Of a DNA stretch of 64,000 nt, positions 8,470-17,137 are shown piece after piece. Below the pieces are notes generated by a model, which worked only from the letters and a program-made list of their open reading frames with translations, searched no databases and had not been told where the DNA came from. Each line of letters begins with the position of its first letter. The stretch's first letter is position 1. The stretch covers positions 9,601,717-9,665,716 of the forward strand of contig NZ_AP018290.1 of NCBI RefSeq assembly GCF_002368415.1, read 5' to 3'. The translations under genes were made by a program, and so were the position numbers. Source of the DNA: Calothrix sp. NIES-4105 (GTDB taxonomy: Bacteria; Cyanobacteriota; Cyanobacteriia; Cyanobacteriales; Nostocaceae).

Positions 8470-9117
8470 ATGCCTATTCCTTCAACGTTACAAAAATTAA
8501 TTGTCGATGGGCTTTCATCAGTACGCTCGCACCCATCGCACGATTTAAATCTTGGTTATCGTCATGCCATATGGTCTGCTTTTGGAGATGATGAAAATGG
8601 GCATAGATGCCGTACCTTCCTTGCTATTGAAACAGTCCGTCACGTACTTCCTATCTGGAATAAAAAATTTCCCCACGATGATAGACCCGAATATATTCTT
8701 AACATTGCAGAAAAGAAGCTAGCTGGAACTATTAGTACAGAAGTTGCGGAAAAAGAGAGCGAGCGCTTATGGAACTCAATGCAACAATTAGGGTATGGTG
8801 GTCATGGTATGGCTTTTACTGTTGGATGTGCTGCAGTCGCTGCGCTTAACACAGCAATTGATGATGAGACGTTTGACCCTGATGACATTGACTTTAATTT
8901 GACGGATAACGAAGATACTGAAGGTAACGACAGTAGTTTTTTTGCAGCTTGTGCATATGCGGATGGTGCAGTTTGGAAGACTATAGCAGGAGAACACGAT
9001 GCTAATAAACGGTTAGAATTTTGGCACTGGTGGTTAACACAAGCAGTTCCTGCTGCTTGGTCTACTGTGGAAGATGACTCAAATGTTGATTGGACTTTTA
9101 TAAAAGAAGCATCGTGA
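8470..9117 (+). CDS. Imm5-like immunity protein
   Basis: A 215-residue, mainly helical, acidic protein. The pattern LGYRHAIWSAFG, RCRTFLAIETVRHVLPIW, then AACAYADGAVWK and RLEFWHWWLTQAVPAAW matches my recollection of the Imm5 immunity family of polymorphic toxin systems. It starts 15 bp after the last in-frame stop of the deaminase-like gene and is co-directional, as expected for an immunity partner. It appears intact while the toxin frame is interrupted, a common end state. Family assignment is from memory of conserved residues, not a profile search. Confidence 0.65.
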   Translation: MPIPSTLQKLIVDGLSSVRSHPSHDLNLGYRHAIWSAFGDDENGHRCRTFLAIETVRHVLPIWNKKFPHDDRPEYILNIAEKKLAGTISTEVAEKESERLWNSMQQLGYGGHGMAFTVGCAAVAALNTAIDDETFDPDDIDFNLTDNEDTEGNDSSFFAACAYADGAVWKTIAGEHDANKRLEFWHWWLTQAVPAAWSTVEDDSNVDWTFIKEAS

Positions 9118-9190
9118 CTCAAGTTCTGAATTTTTACCCAATAATGCTATGTTTTCTCTGTTCCTCTGTGTCTCTGTGGTAAAAAAATTA

Positions 9191-10027
9191 TCACAATAAT
9201 TCTCTAACAACACTTTCCCAACGTCCCGTCACAATATTCACGGCAGTCTCAAAATCCTCTTCAAAGATTTGTGCGGGCATTCTGCGGATATACCACTTCC
9301 ACTTACTGCGACTTTTACTATTATGCCACCACTCAGGCGCCGCTAATATTGAGTACACTTCTTCTAAAGGTGTGTTGCGACTAGTAAAAGCTGTTTGAAT
9401 TGCTTGTGCTAATTCTGGTTGTATAGTGTTTGTTATATACTTGCCGTATAGCATTAGGTCATATAAAGTTTTAGGATGCCAGCGTTTGGCGCCTAGTTCT
9501 ACTAACCCGTGCAGTTTCCAGCCTATCATTGTTTCTGGGCGCGCTGTTTGTATTGGTATGGCTTCACCTATTAAAGTTGGATATTTTATAAATGAAGCAG
9601 GTGGCGCCAGTGGGTCGCCAAAACCAATATCGATTTGAATGTTACGCTCTCTTTGTCCTAGACTTGCATCTATTTTAATACGGGCGCCGGGAGATTCTGT
9701 TTCCATCCAAATACCTTCGGTAAGCAAAGTATCTAAATGGAATTCCACAGCATCATTATAATTAGCGGAAAGTATATCTTGAAATTTTGCTGTTGTCTCG
9801 TCAATATCGAATCGGTATAAACCCAGAAAATCAACGTCTACTGCTATTCTCCGTCCTAATGGTACCCATAGTCGCGTTAACATTCCACCTCGCAGCACTA
9901 ACTCATCTATATATATAGAGTTAGATACTCTTCGCAATACGCTTTCGAGTATATGGTATGTTAGTACTTCGTCTAAAGGGCGATTTGTGGTTTGGGCTAT
10001 ATCTATTAATTGCTGTTCTATGTTCAT
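9191..10027 (-). CDS. AbiEii/AbiGii-type nucleotidyltransferase
   Basis: A 278-residue protein when started at ATG 10027 (MNIEQQLIDIAQ). A longer frame to 10105 only reads through repeat DNA. The nucleotidyltransferase core is visible: ELVLRGGMLTRLW followed by AVDVDFLGLY (paired acidic residues after GG), and later IQIDIGFGDPL (third acidic strand), PETMIGWKLHGLVELG and RWHPKTLYDLMLY. This family includes AbiEii toxins of abortive-infection systems. No AbiEi-like antitoxin is adjacent; the upstream same-strand gene is unrelated. It could be an orphan toxin or have a housekeeping role. Confidence 0.8.
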   Translation of the reverse strand: MNIEQQLIDIAQTTNRPLDEVLTYHILESVLRRVSNSIYIDELVLRGGMLTRLWVPLGRRIAVDVDFLGLYRFDIDETTAKFQDILSANYNDAVEFHLDTLLTEGIWMETESPGARIKIDASLGQRERNIQIDIGFGDPLAPPASFIKYPTLIGEAIPIQTARPETMIGWKLHGLVELGAKRWHPKTLYDLMLYGKYITNTIQPELAQAIQTAFTSRNTPLEEVYSILAAPEWWHNSKSRSKWKWYIRRMPAQIFEEDFETAVNIVTGRWESVVRELL

Positions 10028-10029
10028 AT

Positions 10030-10345
10030 TAGAATCCCCCCAACCCCCCTTAATAAGGGGGGCTAATACATTTGATTTATAAAAATTTCTTTGGCAAATA
10101 CACACTTCTTAAAGTTTTCGTTATTCTCAAAGTCCCCCCTTATTAAGCTACAGTGTACACACAAGTCTCTCTTTCTTCTCTTTCTTCTCTTTCTTTGTGT
10201 CCTTTGTGCCTTTGTGGTTCCTTAAAGAGATAAACCACATAATCCGGAGGATTTCCCGCAGGGTAGAACACAAAGAACACAAAGGGGGAAAATAAGGGGG
10301 TTATTAAAGATGTGTGTACACGCCCTGCCTTATTAAGGGGGATGA
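10030..10345. repeat. Cluster of CCCCCTTAATAAGG and CTTTGTG spacer repeats
   Basis: The spacer holds at least three copies of a short palindrome of the type CCCCCTTAATAAGGGGG (about 10039-10062, 10134-10146, 10327-10343) and tandem variants of CTTTGTGTCC / CTTTGTGCC. A CTTCTTCTCTTT run lies at 10176-10195. Frames crossing it encode only repeat-derived peptides. Nothing else was recognised. Confidence 0.6.
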
Positions 10346-10978
10346 GCGGGGGATTAACCACCCATTATCAAGATTGATGTTGCTGTCGAAAACGCTATAT
10401 TCCTGCTGTGGTTGAGAAAGTTTTATGTTTTTGGCTCTTAATACACTTAGCAAAGTATTAAAGCGTAACTGAGCAGTATGTAAACCAATACCATACATTC
10501 GCATGGTGATAAATCTCTGCTGCTGTCCGTGTGACTGATATTTAAAAGCGTTGGCTGATAAATGCGCGTCGTGTTGTTGGCATAATTGAGCTAGCATCTC
10601 AATATTAGTCGGCGCCAATGTTACCTTGACGTGAAACTCGAAGTAATTCGTTTCCGGTAATACCTGCGCTTGTATATCTGAAATTGGTACGTCTTGATTA
10701 TTCACCATCGCTTCTATCTTGACCCGCGCTATCTTAAAACCCGCTAAATCAAATTCACGCGCGAGACTATACGCTTCTTGCTTAACACTAATTAACGTAC
10801 CGCGATGATATGATGCTGTCATTAATTGCTTTGCGACAACACCTTGAGGCAACTCAATAAGTACGCTTTTAATTCCCAAGGTTTGGCATAAGCAGCAAAA
10901 TTTCTCCTGTGCAGAATTGTCCGCAGCACGAACGGTTACATGTACTTCAAACGTTCCTGTGTATAATGGTTGCTTTAC
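10304..10978 (-). CDS. Conserved cyanobacterial hypothetical protein, start unclear
   Basis: The frame is open from a TAG at 10979-10981 to the stop at 10304. Convincing protein begins at once (LYTGTFEVHVTVRA, then CQTLGIKSVLIELPQG...), with two similar alpha/beta halves (FEVHVTV near the start, FEFHVKVTL in the middle). This internal symmetry suggests a duplicated fold. No ATG or GTG exists in the first ~33 codons; the only usual start is TTG at 10879, which would delete the first FEVHVTV strand. The start codon may have been lost, or a rare start may be used. The last ~14 residues run into repeat DNA (RSSPLIRQGVYTHL), so the natural C-terminus may also be altered. Function unknown. Confidence 0.6.
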   Translation of the reverse strand, partial: VKQPLYTGTFEVHVTVRAADNSAQEKFCCLCQTLGIKSVLIELPQGVVAKQLMTASYHRGTLISVKQEAYSLAREFDLAGFKIARVKIEAMVNNQDVPISDIQAQVLPETNYFEFHVKVTLAPTNIEMLAQLCQQHDAHLSANAFKYQSHGQQQRFITMRMYGIGLHTAQLRFNTLLSVLRAKNIKLSQPQQEYSVFDSNINLDNGWLIPRSSPLIRQGVYTHL

Positions 10979-11057
10979 CTAATAAAATGGCTGCTTTGAA
11001 GTAAGATGGCGCCGTATCCATTTTTTGACTTTCATATATTTTTGGTGATTGATTTTC

Positions 11058-11077
11058 TATACTACGATTGTAGTATA
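11058..11077. promoter_or_regulatory. TATACTAC-GTAGTATA palindrome upstream of hicB-like gene
   Basis: A 20-bp inverted repeat, TATACTAC and GTAGTATA with a 4-bp centre, lies 80 bp before the HicB-like start. A degenerate half (GTACTACAATGTATA) and two copies of AAAGGCTTT follow. HicB-type antitoxins normally bind such sites to repress themselves, so an operator role is plausible but inferred. Confidence 0.35.
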
Positions 11078-11157
11078 AAGGCTTTGCTATCTGCAAGTGC
11101 TTGATAAAGGCTTTATTTTTCGTACTACAATGTATAAGTAAAGCCTAGCTAAACAAT

Positions 11158-11502
11158 ATGGTCAGTTTAAATCCTTTAACAAATCCCTCCACGGAGAACC
11201 CCAAATTTACTTATAATGTGCTGCTTGCCCAGGAGCAGGATGCTAGATTTAGTGCAGTCGTGATCGGTTTATCAGACTTAAAAAGCTTGGGTAAAACCGA
11301 AGAAGAAGCTCTTGAAAATTTACAACAGCTTCTGCAAGAACGTTTGAAGAACTCAAAAATAATCACTTTAAAGACAGATTGTATCCAAGCCGAAAATCCT
11401 TGGACAAAAGTAATTGGTATGTACAAGGATAATCCGCTTTTTGATGAGGTGCTGTCCGAGATAGAGGCGGAGCGTTGTAAACTTTATAACAGCTTTATTT
11501 GA
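11158..11502 (+). CDS. HicB-like antitoxin, no HicA partner
   Basis: A 114-residue protein. Residues ~18-70 fit the HicB fold (FTYNVLLAQEQDARFSAVVIGL, then GKTEEEALENLQQLLQERL). The tail (NPWTKVIGMYKDNPLFDEV) is the acidic C-terminal segment seen in many cyanobacterial HicB-like proteins. No HicA-like double-stranded-RNA-binding toxin is found on either side. A palindrome upstream may be its operator. The middle of the gene is repeated just downstream (11516-11620). Confidence 0.7.
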   Translation: MVSLNPLTNPSTENPKFTYNVLLAQEQDARFSAVVIGLSDLKSLGKTEEEALENLQQLLQERLKNSKIITLKTDCIQAENPWTKVIGMYKDNPLFDEVLSEIEAERCKLYNSFI

Positions 11503-11515
11503 AGCTGTTGAAATA

Positions 11516-11620
11516 TTTACAGCAGCTTCTGCAAGAACGTTTGAAAAACTCAAAAATAATCACTTTGGAAATAGATTTTATCCAAGCCGAAAATGCTTGC
11601 ACAAAAGTCATTGGTATGTA
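11516..11620 (+). pseudogene. Tandem partial copy of the HicB-like gene
   Basis: These 105 bp repeat 11319-11423 of the HicB-like gene base for base without gaps and with few substitutions (LQQLLQERLKNSKIITLEIDF...). The copy lacks the 5' part of the gene and soon meets a stop in each frame. It is a non-functional remnant. The unequal exchange that made it also supplied the DNA just after the parental stop codon. Confidence 0.75.
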
Positions 11621-11774
11621 TTGCACCCAACCTACGTATTTATGCTTCGATACTTATATTAGGTTTATATTCGGCGCCTGTTGCGTCATTTTTTTTTACA
11701 ATTGCTAGAATTGTTGATGCTATGTGCTAGGAACTATTACCATTCCTCGTGTAATTCCGGAGTGAGTATGCGGA

Positions 11775-14489
11775 ATGAAATCTATATTGTTGAACAATCG
11801 ATATCAAATTATACGACCTTTGGGAAAGGGTGGGTTTGGTGAAACCTATCTAGCGGAGGATACTTATTTACCTTCGCGACGTATATGTGTAGTTAAACAA
11901 CTTAAACCAGTTACGAATAATCCAAAAGCTTATAATTTAATACAACAGCGATTTAATCGAGAAGCTGCTATTTTAGAGCAATTGGGCGAAGGCAATGAGC
12001 AAATACCTAAGCTTTATGCTTATTTTGCCGAAAATATGCCTGAAAATCAGTATTACTATTTAGTTCAGGAATGGATTGAGGGTTTAACTTTAAGTCAGAA
12101 ATTACAACATCAGCATCAAGGTTTGTTGACTGAAAGCTTCGTTACTCAACTGCTCGTGAGTTTACTACCTGTTTTAGATTATATTCACAAGCACGGAATT
12201 ATTCACCGAGATATTAAACCTAGTAATATTATCTGGCGCCAGAAGGATGACAAACCTGTTTTAATTGATTTTGGTATAGCTAAGGAAGTAATGAATACTG
12301 CGGTCGATGACCAAGGTGAAGCGCGTTCTATTATTGTGGGGACTCAGGGTTTTATCCCACCTGAGCAAGCTGCGGGTCAACCTGTATATTCTAGTGATAT
12401 TTATAGCTTAGGGATGACGGCAATTAATTTACTTACTGGTAGATATCCACATGAATTACAGTCTTTATCCGATACTAACGAATGGCGCCATTCGATTGAT
12501 ATTAGTAATCATTTGGCAGCTATTTTAACTAAAGCGACTCATTCATATCCTGGTGAGCGCTATCAAAACGCAAAAGCAATGTTGGCAGACTTGCAGCCTC
12601 AAGATTGTCGGGCGCCACATGATAAAATAATTGACTTGGCTGATGTTGAAACAACTCCGCTTTCTCAATATAGTTCAAAAAAACCAGTAGAAGTAATCGC
12701 CTATAGTAGGGAAGAATACCGTCATCGTCAGATATTACTTAATAAAGTTAAAAATTACTGGATAAAAGGTGTTTTAGAAACTTCTCTACATGGGGTAGTA
12801 TTAATTGAACTAGGATTAGAAAACCGCTATGATGCTTTAGATAGACCTTGGGGTATGCTGTGGGAAACTCTAGAACTAGCTAGACAACCTTTACAAGAAA
12901 ATATTAAAATATTTAACTTATTCCAAGAAATGGGTGCTGGGTGTTCACTACTAATTTTAGGTGAACCAGGCGCCGGCAAAACAATTACGCTTTTAGAATT
13001 AGCGCGCGACTTAATAGCGCAAGCTGAACAAGATATAAATCAACCAATACCAGTAGTATTTAACCTTTCGGCTTGGACAAATGAAAAAATAACAATTGCT
13101 CAATGGTTAGTAGAAGAACTTAATACTAAATATCAAGTATCCAAAGAAATAGGTAAAACCTGGATTACAAATCAACAGTTATTATTGCTTTTAGATGGGT
13201 TAGATGAAGTTGGCGCCGAACTTAGAGATGCTTGTGTTGCTGCTATTAATAAATTCAACCAAGAATATGGAGAAACTCAAATTGTCGTTTGCAGTCGCGT
13301 TAAAGATTATGAAGCGTTAACTCATCGCTTACGCTTTCAAGGTGCTGTTTTTATACAACCGCTTACCTTAGAACAAATACACCAATATTTGCATAATGCT
13401 GGTTCACCCCTCTCTGCACTATATACGACTTTACAAGCTGATACAACGATGCAGGAATTAGCCAAGTCTCCATTGATGCTAAGTATTATGACTTTAGCTT
13501 ATCAAGATTTGTCAGTAACAGACTTGCCAGAAATGAACTTGGAAGAACGGCGCCAGCATTTATTTGATAAGTATATTCAAAGAATGTTTTCTCGCCGAAA
13601 CACTACTAATCAATATTCACAAAAACAAGCAACACATTGGCTAATTTGGCTAGCGCAAAAACTTAAAAGACAGTCACAAACAGTATTTTTTATTGAAAGA
13701 ATGCAACCAAATTGGTTAGATAAGTGGCAACCTATTTATGTAAGTGGTCTTGTACTGGTTTTTCTACTAATCACCACACCTGTAGGAATGCTAATTTTAC
13801 CAATTCAAAGAGTTATACTAGTACTAGTGTTTACTAAGTTGTTCTTTTGGAAGATTTTTGGCTTTGGCAAAATTCATCCTGCTGAGAATTTAAAGTGGTC
13901 TTGGAAAAACGTTAGAAAACATCTAGCTGTGGCATTAATTTTGGGACCAATCTTTGGGATGATGCTAAAACTCACTGCGGAGCTAATAGGTACACCACCT
14001 CACTTCCAAGGTTTAATCGTATATATCACGCAAATTTCTGTTGATAAATGGTTGCAAGGCATAATATTTGGATTAAGTTTGGGAACAATTTTTGTGCTTA
14101 CACGTGGGCTAACGAGTCCTAGTATTCAAACACTGACATATCCTAATCAAGGAATTTGGCAGTCAGCAAAAAATGCAATCGTCTTTGGTTTAATCGGATT
14201 AGTATTACTGGGTTTCGCTAGTATAGCATTACTGCAAGTGCGAACTGTTATTTGGGGCGCGTTTGGATTATTATTTGGAGTTGCGGCAGGAGGTGGTGAA
14301 GCTTGCATTAAACACTTTATATTACGCTGTATTCTCTATTTTAACGGCTATATTCCTTGGAATTACGCCCGCTTCCTCGATTATGCTACAGAACGCATCT
14401 TTTTACAGAAAGTAGGTGGTGGCTATATTTTCGTGCATCGCTCGCTTTTAGAACATTTTGCTCAGATGACTAAATTTGGCAACGGATAA
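11775..14489 (+). CDS. Ser/Thr kinase-NACHT NTPase-membrane fusion protein
   Basis: A 904-residue signalling protein. Residues ~8-270 are a Hanks-type protein kinase: GKGGFGETYLA (P-loop), VVKQL (Lys), HRDIKPSNI (catalytic loop), LIDFGIAKE (DFG) and GTQGFIPPEQ. Residues ~340-600 are a NACHT/STAND-type NTPase: LLILGEPGAGKT at ~392-403 (Walker A), LLLLLDGLDEVG (Walker B), VVCSRVKDYE (sensor) and QPLTLEQI. Residues ~655-830 contain several hydrophobic helices, then a tail with VGGGYIFVHRSLLEHFAQM. Kinase activity should modify partner proteins on threat sensing by the NTPase. A role in defence or regulated cell death is inference from the architecture. No effector partner is adjacent. Confidence 0.88.
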   Translation: MKSILLNNRYQIIRPLGKGGFGETYLAEDTYLPSRRICVVKQLKPVTNNPKAYNLIQQRFNREAAILEQLGEGNEQIPKLYAYFAENMPENQYYYLVQEWIEGLTLSQKLQHQHQGLLTESFVTQLLVSLLPVLDYIHKHGIIHRDIKPSNIIWRQKDDKPVLIDFGIAKEVMNTAVDDQGEARSIIVGTQGFIPPEQAAGQPVYSSDIYSLGMTAINLLTGRYPHELQSLSDTNEWRHSIDISNHLAAILTKATHSYPGERYQNAKAMLADLQPQDCRAPHDKIIDLADVETTPLSQYSSKKPVEVIAYSREEYRHRQILLNKVKNYWIKGVLETSLHGVVLIELGLENRYDALDRPWGMLWETLELARQPLQENIKIFNLFQEMGAGCSLLILGEPGAGKTITLLELARDLIAQAEQDINQPIPVVFNLSAWTNEKITIAQWLVEELNTKYQVSKEIGKTWITNQQLLLLLDGLDEVGAELRDACVAAINKFNQEYGETQIVVCSRVKDYEALTHRLRFQGAVFIQPLTLEQIHQYLHNAGSPLSALYTTLQADTTMQELAKSPLMLSIMTLAYQDLSVTDLPEMNLEERRQHLFDKYIQRMFSRRNTTNQYSQKQATHWLIWLAQKLKRQSQTVFFIERMQPNWLDKWQPIYVSGLVLVFLLITTPVGMLILPIQRVILVLVFTKLFFWKIFGFGKIHPAENLKWSWKNVRKHLAVALILGPIFGMMLKLTAELIGTPPHFQGLIVYITQISVDKWLQGIIFGLSLGTIFVLTRGLTSPSIQTLTYPNQGIWQSAKNAIVFGLIGLVLLGFASIALLQVRTVIWGAFGLLFGVAAGGGEACIKHFILRCILYFNGYIPWNYARFLDYATERIFLQKVGGGYIFVHRSLLEHFAQMTKFGNG

Positions 14490-14578
14490 TAAACGGATGT
14501 AACGGATGAGTTATTTGTTCCGAACAAAGACTTGCTCAATAAAATTAACTATCCGTTACATCCGCTACATCCGTTGCC
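14478..14578. repeat. Inverted ATCCGTT heptad repeat around a gene end
   Basis: Left arm: GGCAACGGAT plus ACGGATGTAACGGATG. Right arm: ATCCGTTACATCCGCTACAT and ATCCGTTGCC. The two arms are complementary over most of their length and span the stop codon of the kinase-NACHT gene. The structure could form a long hairpin that ends its transcript. The heptads are the same as at 45-71. Confidence 0.6.
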
Positions 14579-14736
14579 AACCCTGTCTTCTGCCGTAAGC
14601 CAGAAGGCAAAGCAATTTATTTGTTTTAAACTGAACCTTGGATATATCCGTAGCTAAAAATAAATGTTGTGGCAAATTCAAATTTAATACAAACTATAAA
14701 ATGCTTTAACTATCTAGTTACACAGGAGGGTAAGTT

Positions 14737-16674
14737 ATGAACAAACTACGCTTTCTAGTGCTAGAAGATAACCCTATTGATATCAAACTTTTACAATTGA
14801 CGTTGAAAAAAGTTAGTATCGAACACGACTTAGTGCTAGTTGATATCTATGCTCGTTTTTTGGCAGTGCTTGAAAGTGATTCTTTTGACTTAATTATTGC
14901 TGATTATTATTTAACTGATTTTAATGCGCTCGATGCTTTGAAAATAGCGCGCGTGCGAGTACCAAATACTCCTTTTATTGTCGTTTCTGGGATGATATGC
15001 GAAGAAACAGCAATTGATGCAATAAAACTTGGCGCCACTGACTATATATTTAAACAGCGTATAGGAAGATTAGTACCTTCGATTCATCGCGCGTTACAGG
15101 AAGCGCAAGAACGACGGAAACTTCAGCATACACAGCAAGAACGCGACCGTTTTTTTATGCTGTCGCTTGATTTACTCTGTATTGCTGGACTTGATGGATA
15201 TTTAAAACGTGTTAATCCTGCTTTTATAAATGCGTTAGGTTATAGCGAAGCAGAATTATTGGCTCAACCTTTTATCGAATTTGTACACCCTGATGACCGC
15301 GCGCTGACAATTGCCGAATATAATAAGCTGATGGCAGGAAAGTCTATACCGATTATTGAGAATCGTTATCGCTGTAAAGATGGCTCTTATAAGTGGTTGT
15401 CTTGGGGTGGAAATCCGATAATTGATGAAGGATTGATTTATTCTTCGGCTAGAGATATAACCGAACGAAAAATTGCCGAGCAAGAGCGCGAGCAATTATT
15501 ACAGCGAGAACAAATCGCACGCAAGTTAGCAGAACAAGCTTCGCGAGTAAAAGACGAATTTTTAGCTGTTATATCCCACGAACTTCGTACACCGCTAAAT
15601 CCAATTCTTGGTTGGATAAAACTTCTTAAAAGCGGTAGATGTGATACTGCTAAAACGAAATATGCTCTCGATGTCATCGAACGTAACACTCAAATACAAA
15701 CGCAATTAATCGAAGATTTACTTGATATTTCATGCATTTTACAAGGCAAACTCACTCTGAAAACGGCGCCTGTAAACCTCAACAATATAATCACAGCAGC
15801 TATTGATGCAGTGCGTTTAGCAGTCGATGCCAAATCAATAGACTTACAAATTGATTTACCTGAGAGTAATATACAAGTAATTGGTGATGCTACACGATTA
15901 CAGCAAGTAGTATGGAATATATTAACAAATGCCGTAAAATTTACATCTCATAGCGGACGAATAGAAATACAGTTATCTACAACGAGCAATGATAATTCAA
16001 CTCAACTCGCAAGTATTACAGTTCGTGACACTGGAAAAGGAATAAATCCAGAATTTTTACCATATGTGTTTGAATACTTTCGTCAAGAAGACAGTTCAAC
16101 AACACGTAAATTTGGTGGTTTAGGATTAGGACTAGCAATAGCGCGGCATATTGTCGAACTGCACGGTGGAACACTTAGTGCAGATAGTTCCGGAGAAGAA
16201 TTAGGCGCCACATTTACAGTACAATTACCATTAAAGCAACAAGTCACCAAAGAAACTTTTTTTGATTCAGCATCCTACGTTCATCCTGACTCAATTTTAT
16301 CAGGTTTAAATATTCTTGTTGTCGATGATGAACCAGACTCTCTCGAATATCTTGCCTTTACACTAGAACAAAACGGCGCCAAAGTTACATCAACATCCAT
16401 AGCATCACAAGCGCTACAAGAATTATCACAATCAAACTACGACCTATTAATAAGCGACATTGGAATGCCAGAAATGGATGGTTACGAGTTGATACGTCAA
16501 CTTCATGCACCTGCACTTAAACAAAATATTCCACCCAAAAAAATTGCTTTAACTGCCTTCGCAGGAGAAGAAGACCAACAGCAAGCATTGAAAGCTGGTT
16601 TTGAAATGCACTTATCCAAACCCATAGAACCAGATACATTAATCAACGCAATAGTCAAGTTATATGATTTTTAA
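14737..16674 (+). CDS. Hybrid histidine kinase (REC-PAS-HisKA-HATPase-REC)
   Basis: A 645-residue cytosolic two-component hybrid. The N-terminal receiver (residues ~4-120) has LEDNPID, DLIIADYYL with the phospho-Asp, VVSGM and K in IFKQR. A PAS sensor follows (~135-245; GYLKRVNPAFINALGYS...DITERK). The HisKA box FLAVISHELRTPLNPILGW gives the phospho-His near residue 280. The HATPase shows N (NILTNAVKF), G1 (DTGKGI) and G2 (GLGLGLAIARHIV) motifs. A second receiver (~525-640) has VVDDEPDS, LLISDIGMPEMDGYE and LTAFA. There are no membrane segments. AGGAGG lies 9 bp before the ATG. No partner gene is adjacent, so the signal and target are unknown. Confidence 0.93.
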   Translation: MNKLRFLVLEDNPIDIKLLQLTLKKVSIEHDLVLVDIYARFLAVLESDSFDLIIADYYLTDFNALDALKIARVRVPNTPFIVVSGMICEETAIDAIKLGATDYIFKQRIGRLVPSIHRALQEAQERRKLQHTQQERDRFFMLSLDLLCIAGLDGYLKRVNPAFINALGYSEAELLAQPFIEFVHPDDRALTIAEYNKLMAGKSIPIIENRYRCKDGSYKWLSWGGNPIIDEGLIYSSARDITERKIAEQEREQLLQREQIARKLAEQASRVKDEFLAVISHELRTPLNPILGWIKLLKSGRCDTAKTKYALDVIERNTQIQTQLIEDLLDISCILQGKLTLKTAPVNLNNIITAAIDAVRLAVDAKSIDLQIDLPESNIQVIGDATRLQQVVWNILTNAVKFTSHSGRIEIQLSTTSNDNSTQLASITVRDTGKGINPEFLPYVFEYFRQEDSSTTRKFGGLGLGLAIARHIVELHGGTLSADSSGEELGATFTVQLPLKQQVTKETFFDSASYVHPDSILSGLNILVVDDEPDSLEYLAFTLEQNGAKVTSTSIASQALQELSQSNYDLLISDIGMPEMDGYELIRQLHAPALKQNIPPKKIALTAFAGEEDQQQALKAGFEMHLSKPIEPDTLINAIVKLYDF

Positions 16675-16720
16675 TCTTAATTATAAATGTACCAATTTTA
16701 TGTTCATACAATATACGTAA

Positions 16721-16740
16721 AGACGTTACATGTAACGTCT
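16721..16740. repeat. AGACGTTACATGTAACGTCT palindrome
   Basis: A perfect 20-bp palindrome in the spacer after the hybrid kinase, followed by CTCTAC. Identical copies lie at 24123-24142 and 31535-31554, with a variant at 30029-30048. It can form a hairpin between convergent transcripts. Confidence 0.7.
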
Positions 16741-16762
16741 CTACTCTACGGGATTTTGGATA

Positions 16763-17137
16763 TTATGTATCTTCTTCATTTTCAACATCACTTTGTTCAT
16801 ATTCAGCAATAATGCTCCTAATTTCCGAAGCTGCAATATCAATTTGTTCTGACTTTGTATAAATAGTTAGTAAAATAATACTTGTTGCTATTTTGACATA
16901 ATAAATTAATCGATATCCAGCACTTTTTCCTTTTTTAATATCACTGTTTCGTATTCGTAGCTTAAAAACTACATAGTCAGTACCAGAAATTTGTTCTCCA
17001 GGAAGCTCCCCTCGTTGCAGTTGTTCAATTACGGGTTGTACATCACTGCGGATGCTCCGATACTTTTTGGCAAGGTCACGTAGATCTCAGTTAAAAGTTG
17101 GCGCTGCTTTAACTTGGATTAATTCTTGCTCACACAT
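16763..17137 (-). pseudogene. RelE/ParE-like toxin with an in-frame TGA
   Basis: The frame from ATG 17137 encodes about 124 codons: MCEQELIQVKAAPTFN, a TGA (17087-17089), then DLRDLAKKYRSIRSDVQPVIEQL, VFKLRIRNSDIKKGKSAGYR and LIYYVKIATSIILLTIYTKSEQ. That is the RelE-superfamily fold of short chromosomal toxins, with the usual K/R-rich helix and the YRLIYYV strand. The stop replaces the residue that is commonly Arg in the F-K-R-D-L motif, consistent with CGA to TGA. The ATG overlaps the antitoxin's end. The pair appears dead: its antitoxin also has a TGA. Confidence 0.75.

Noticed and set aside
10143-10361. A 72-codon minus-strand frame
   Set aside because: It is entirely made of spacer repeats (KEPQRHKGHKERE-type translation of CTTTGTG repeats).
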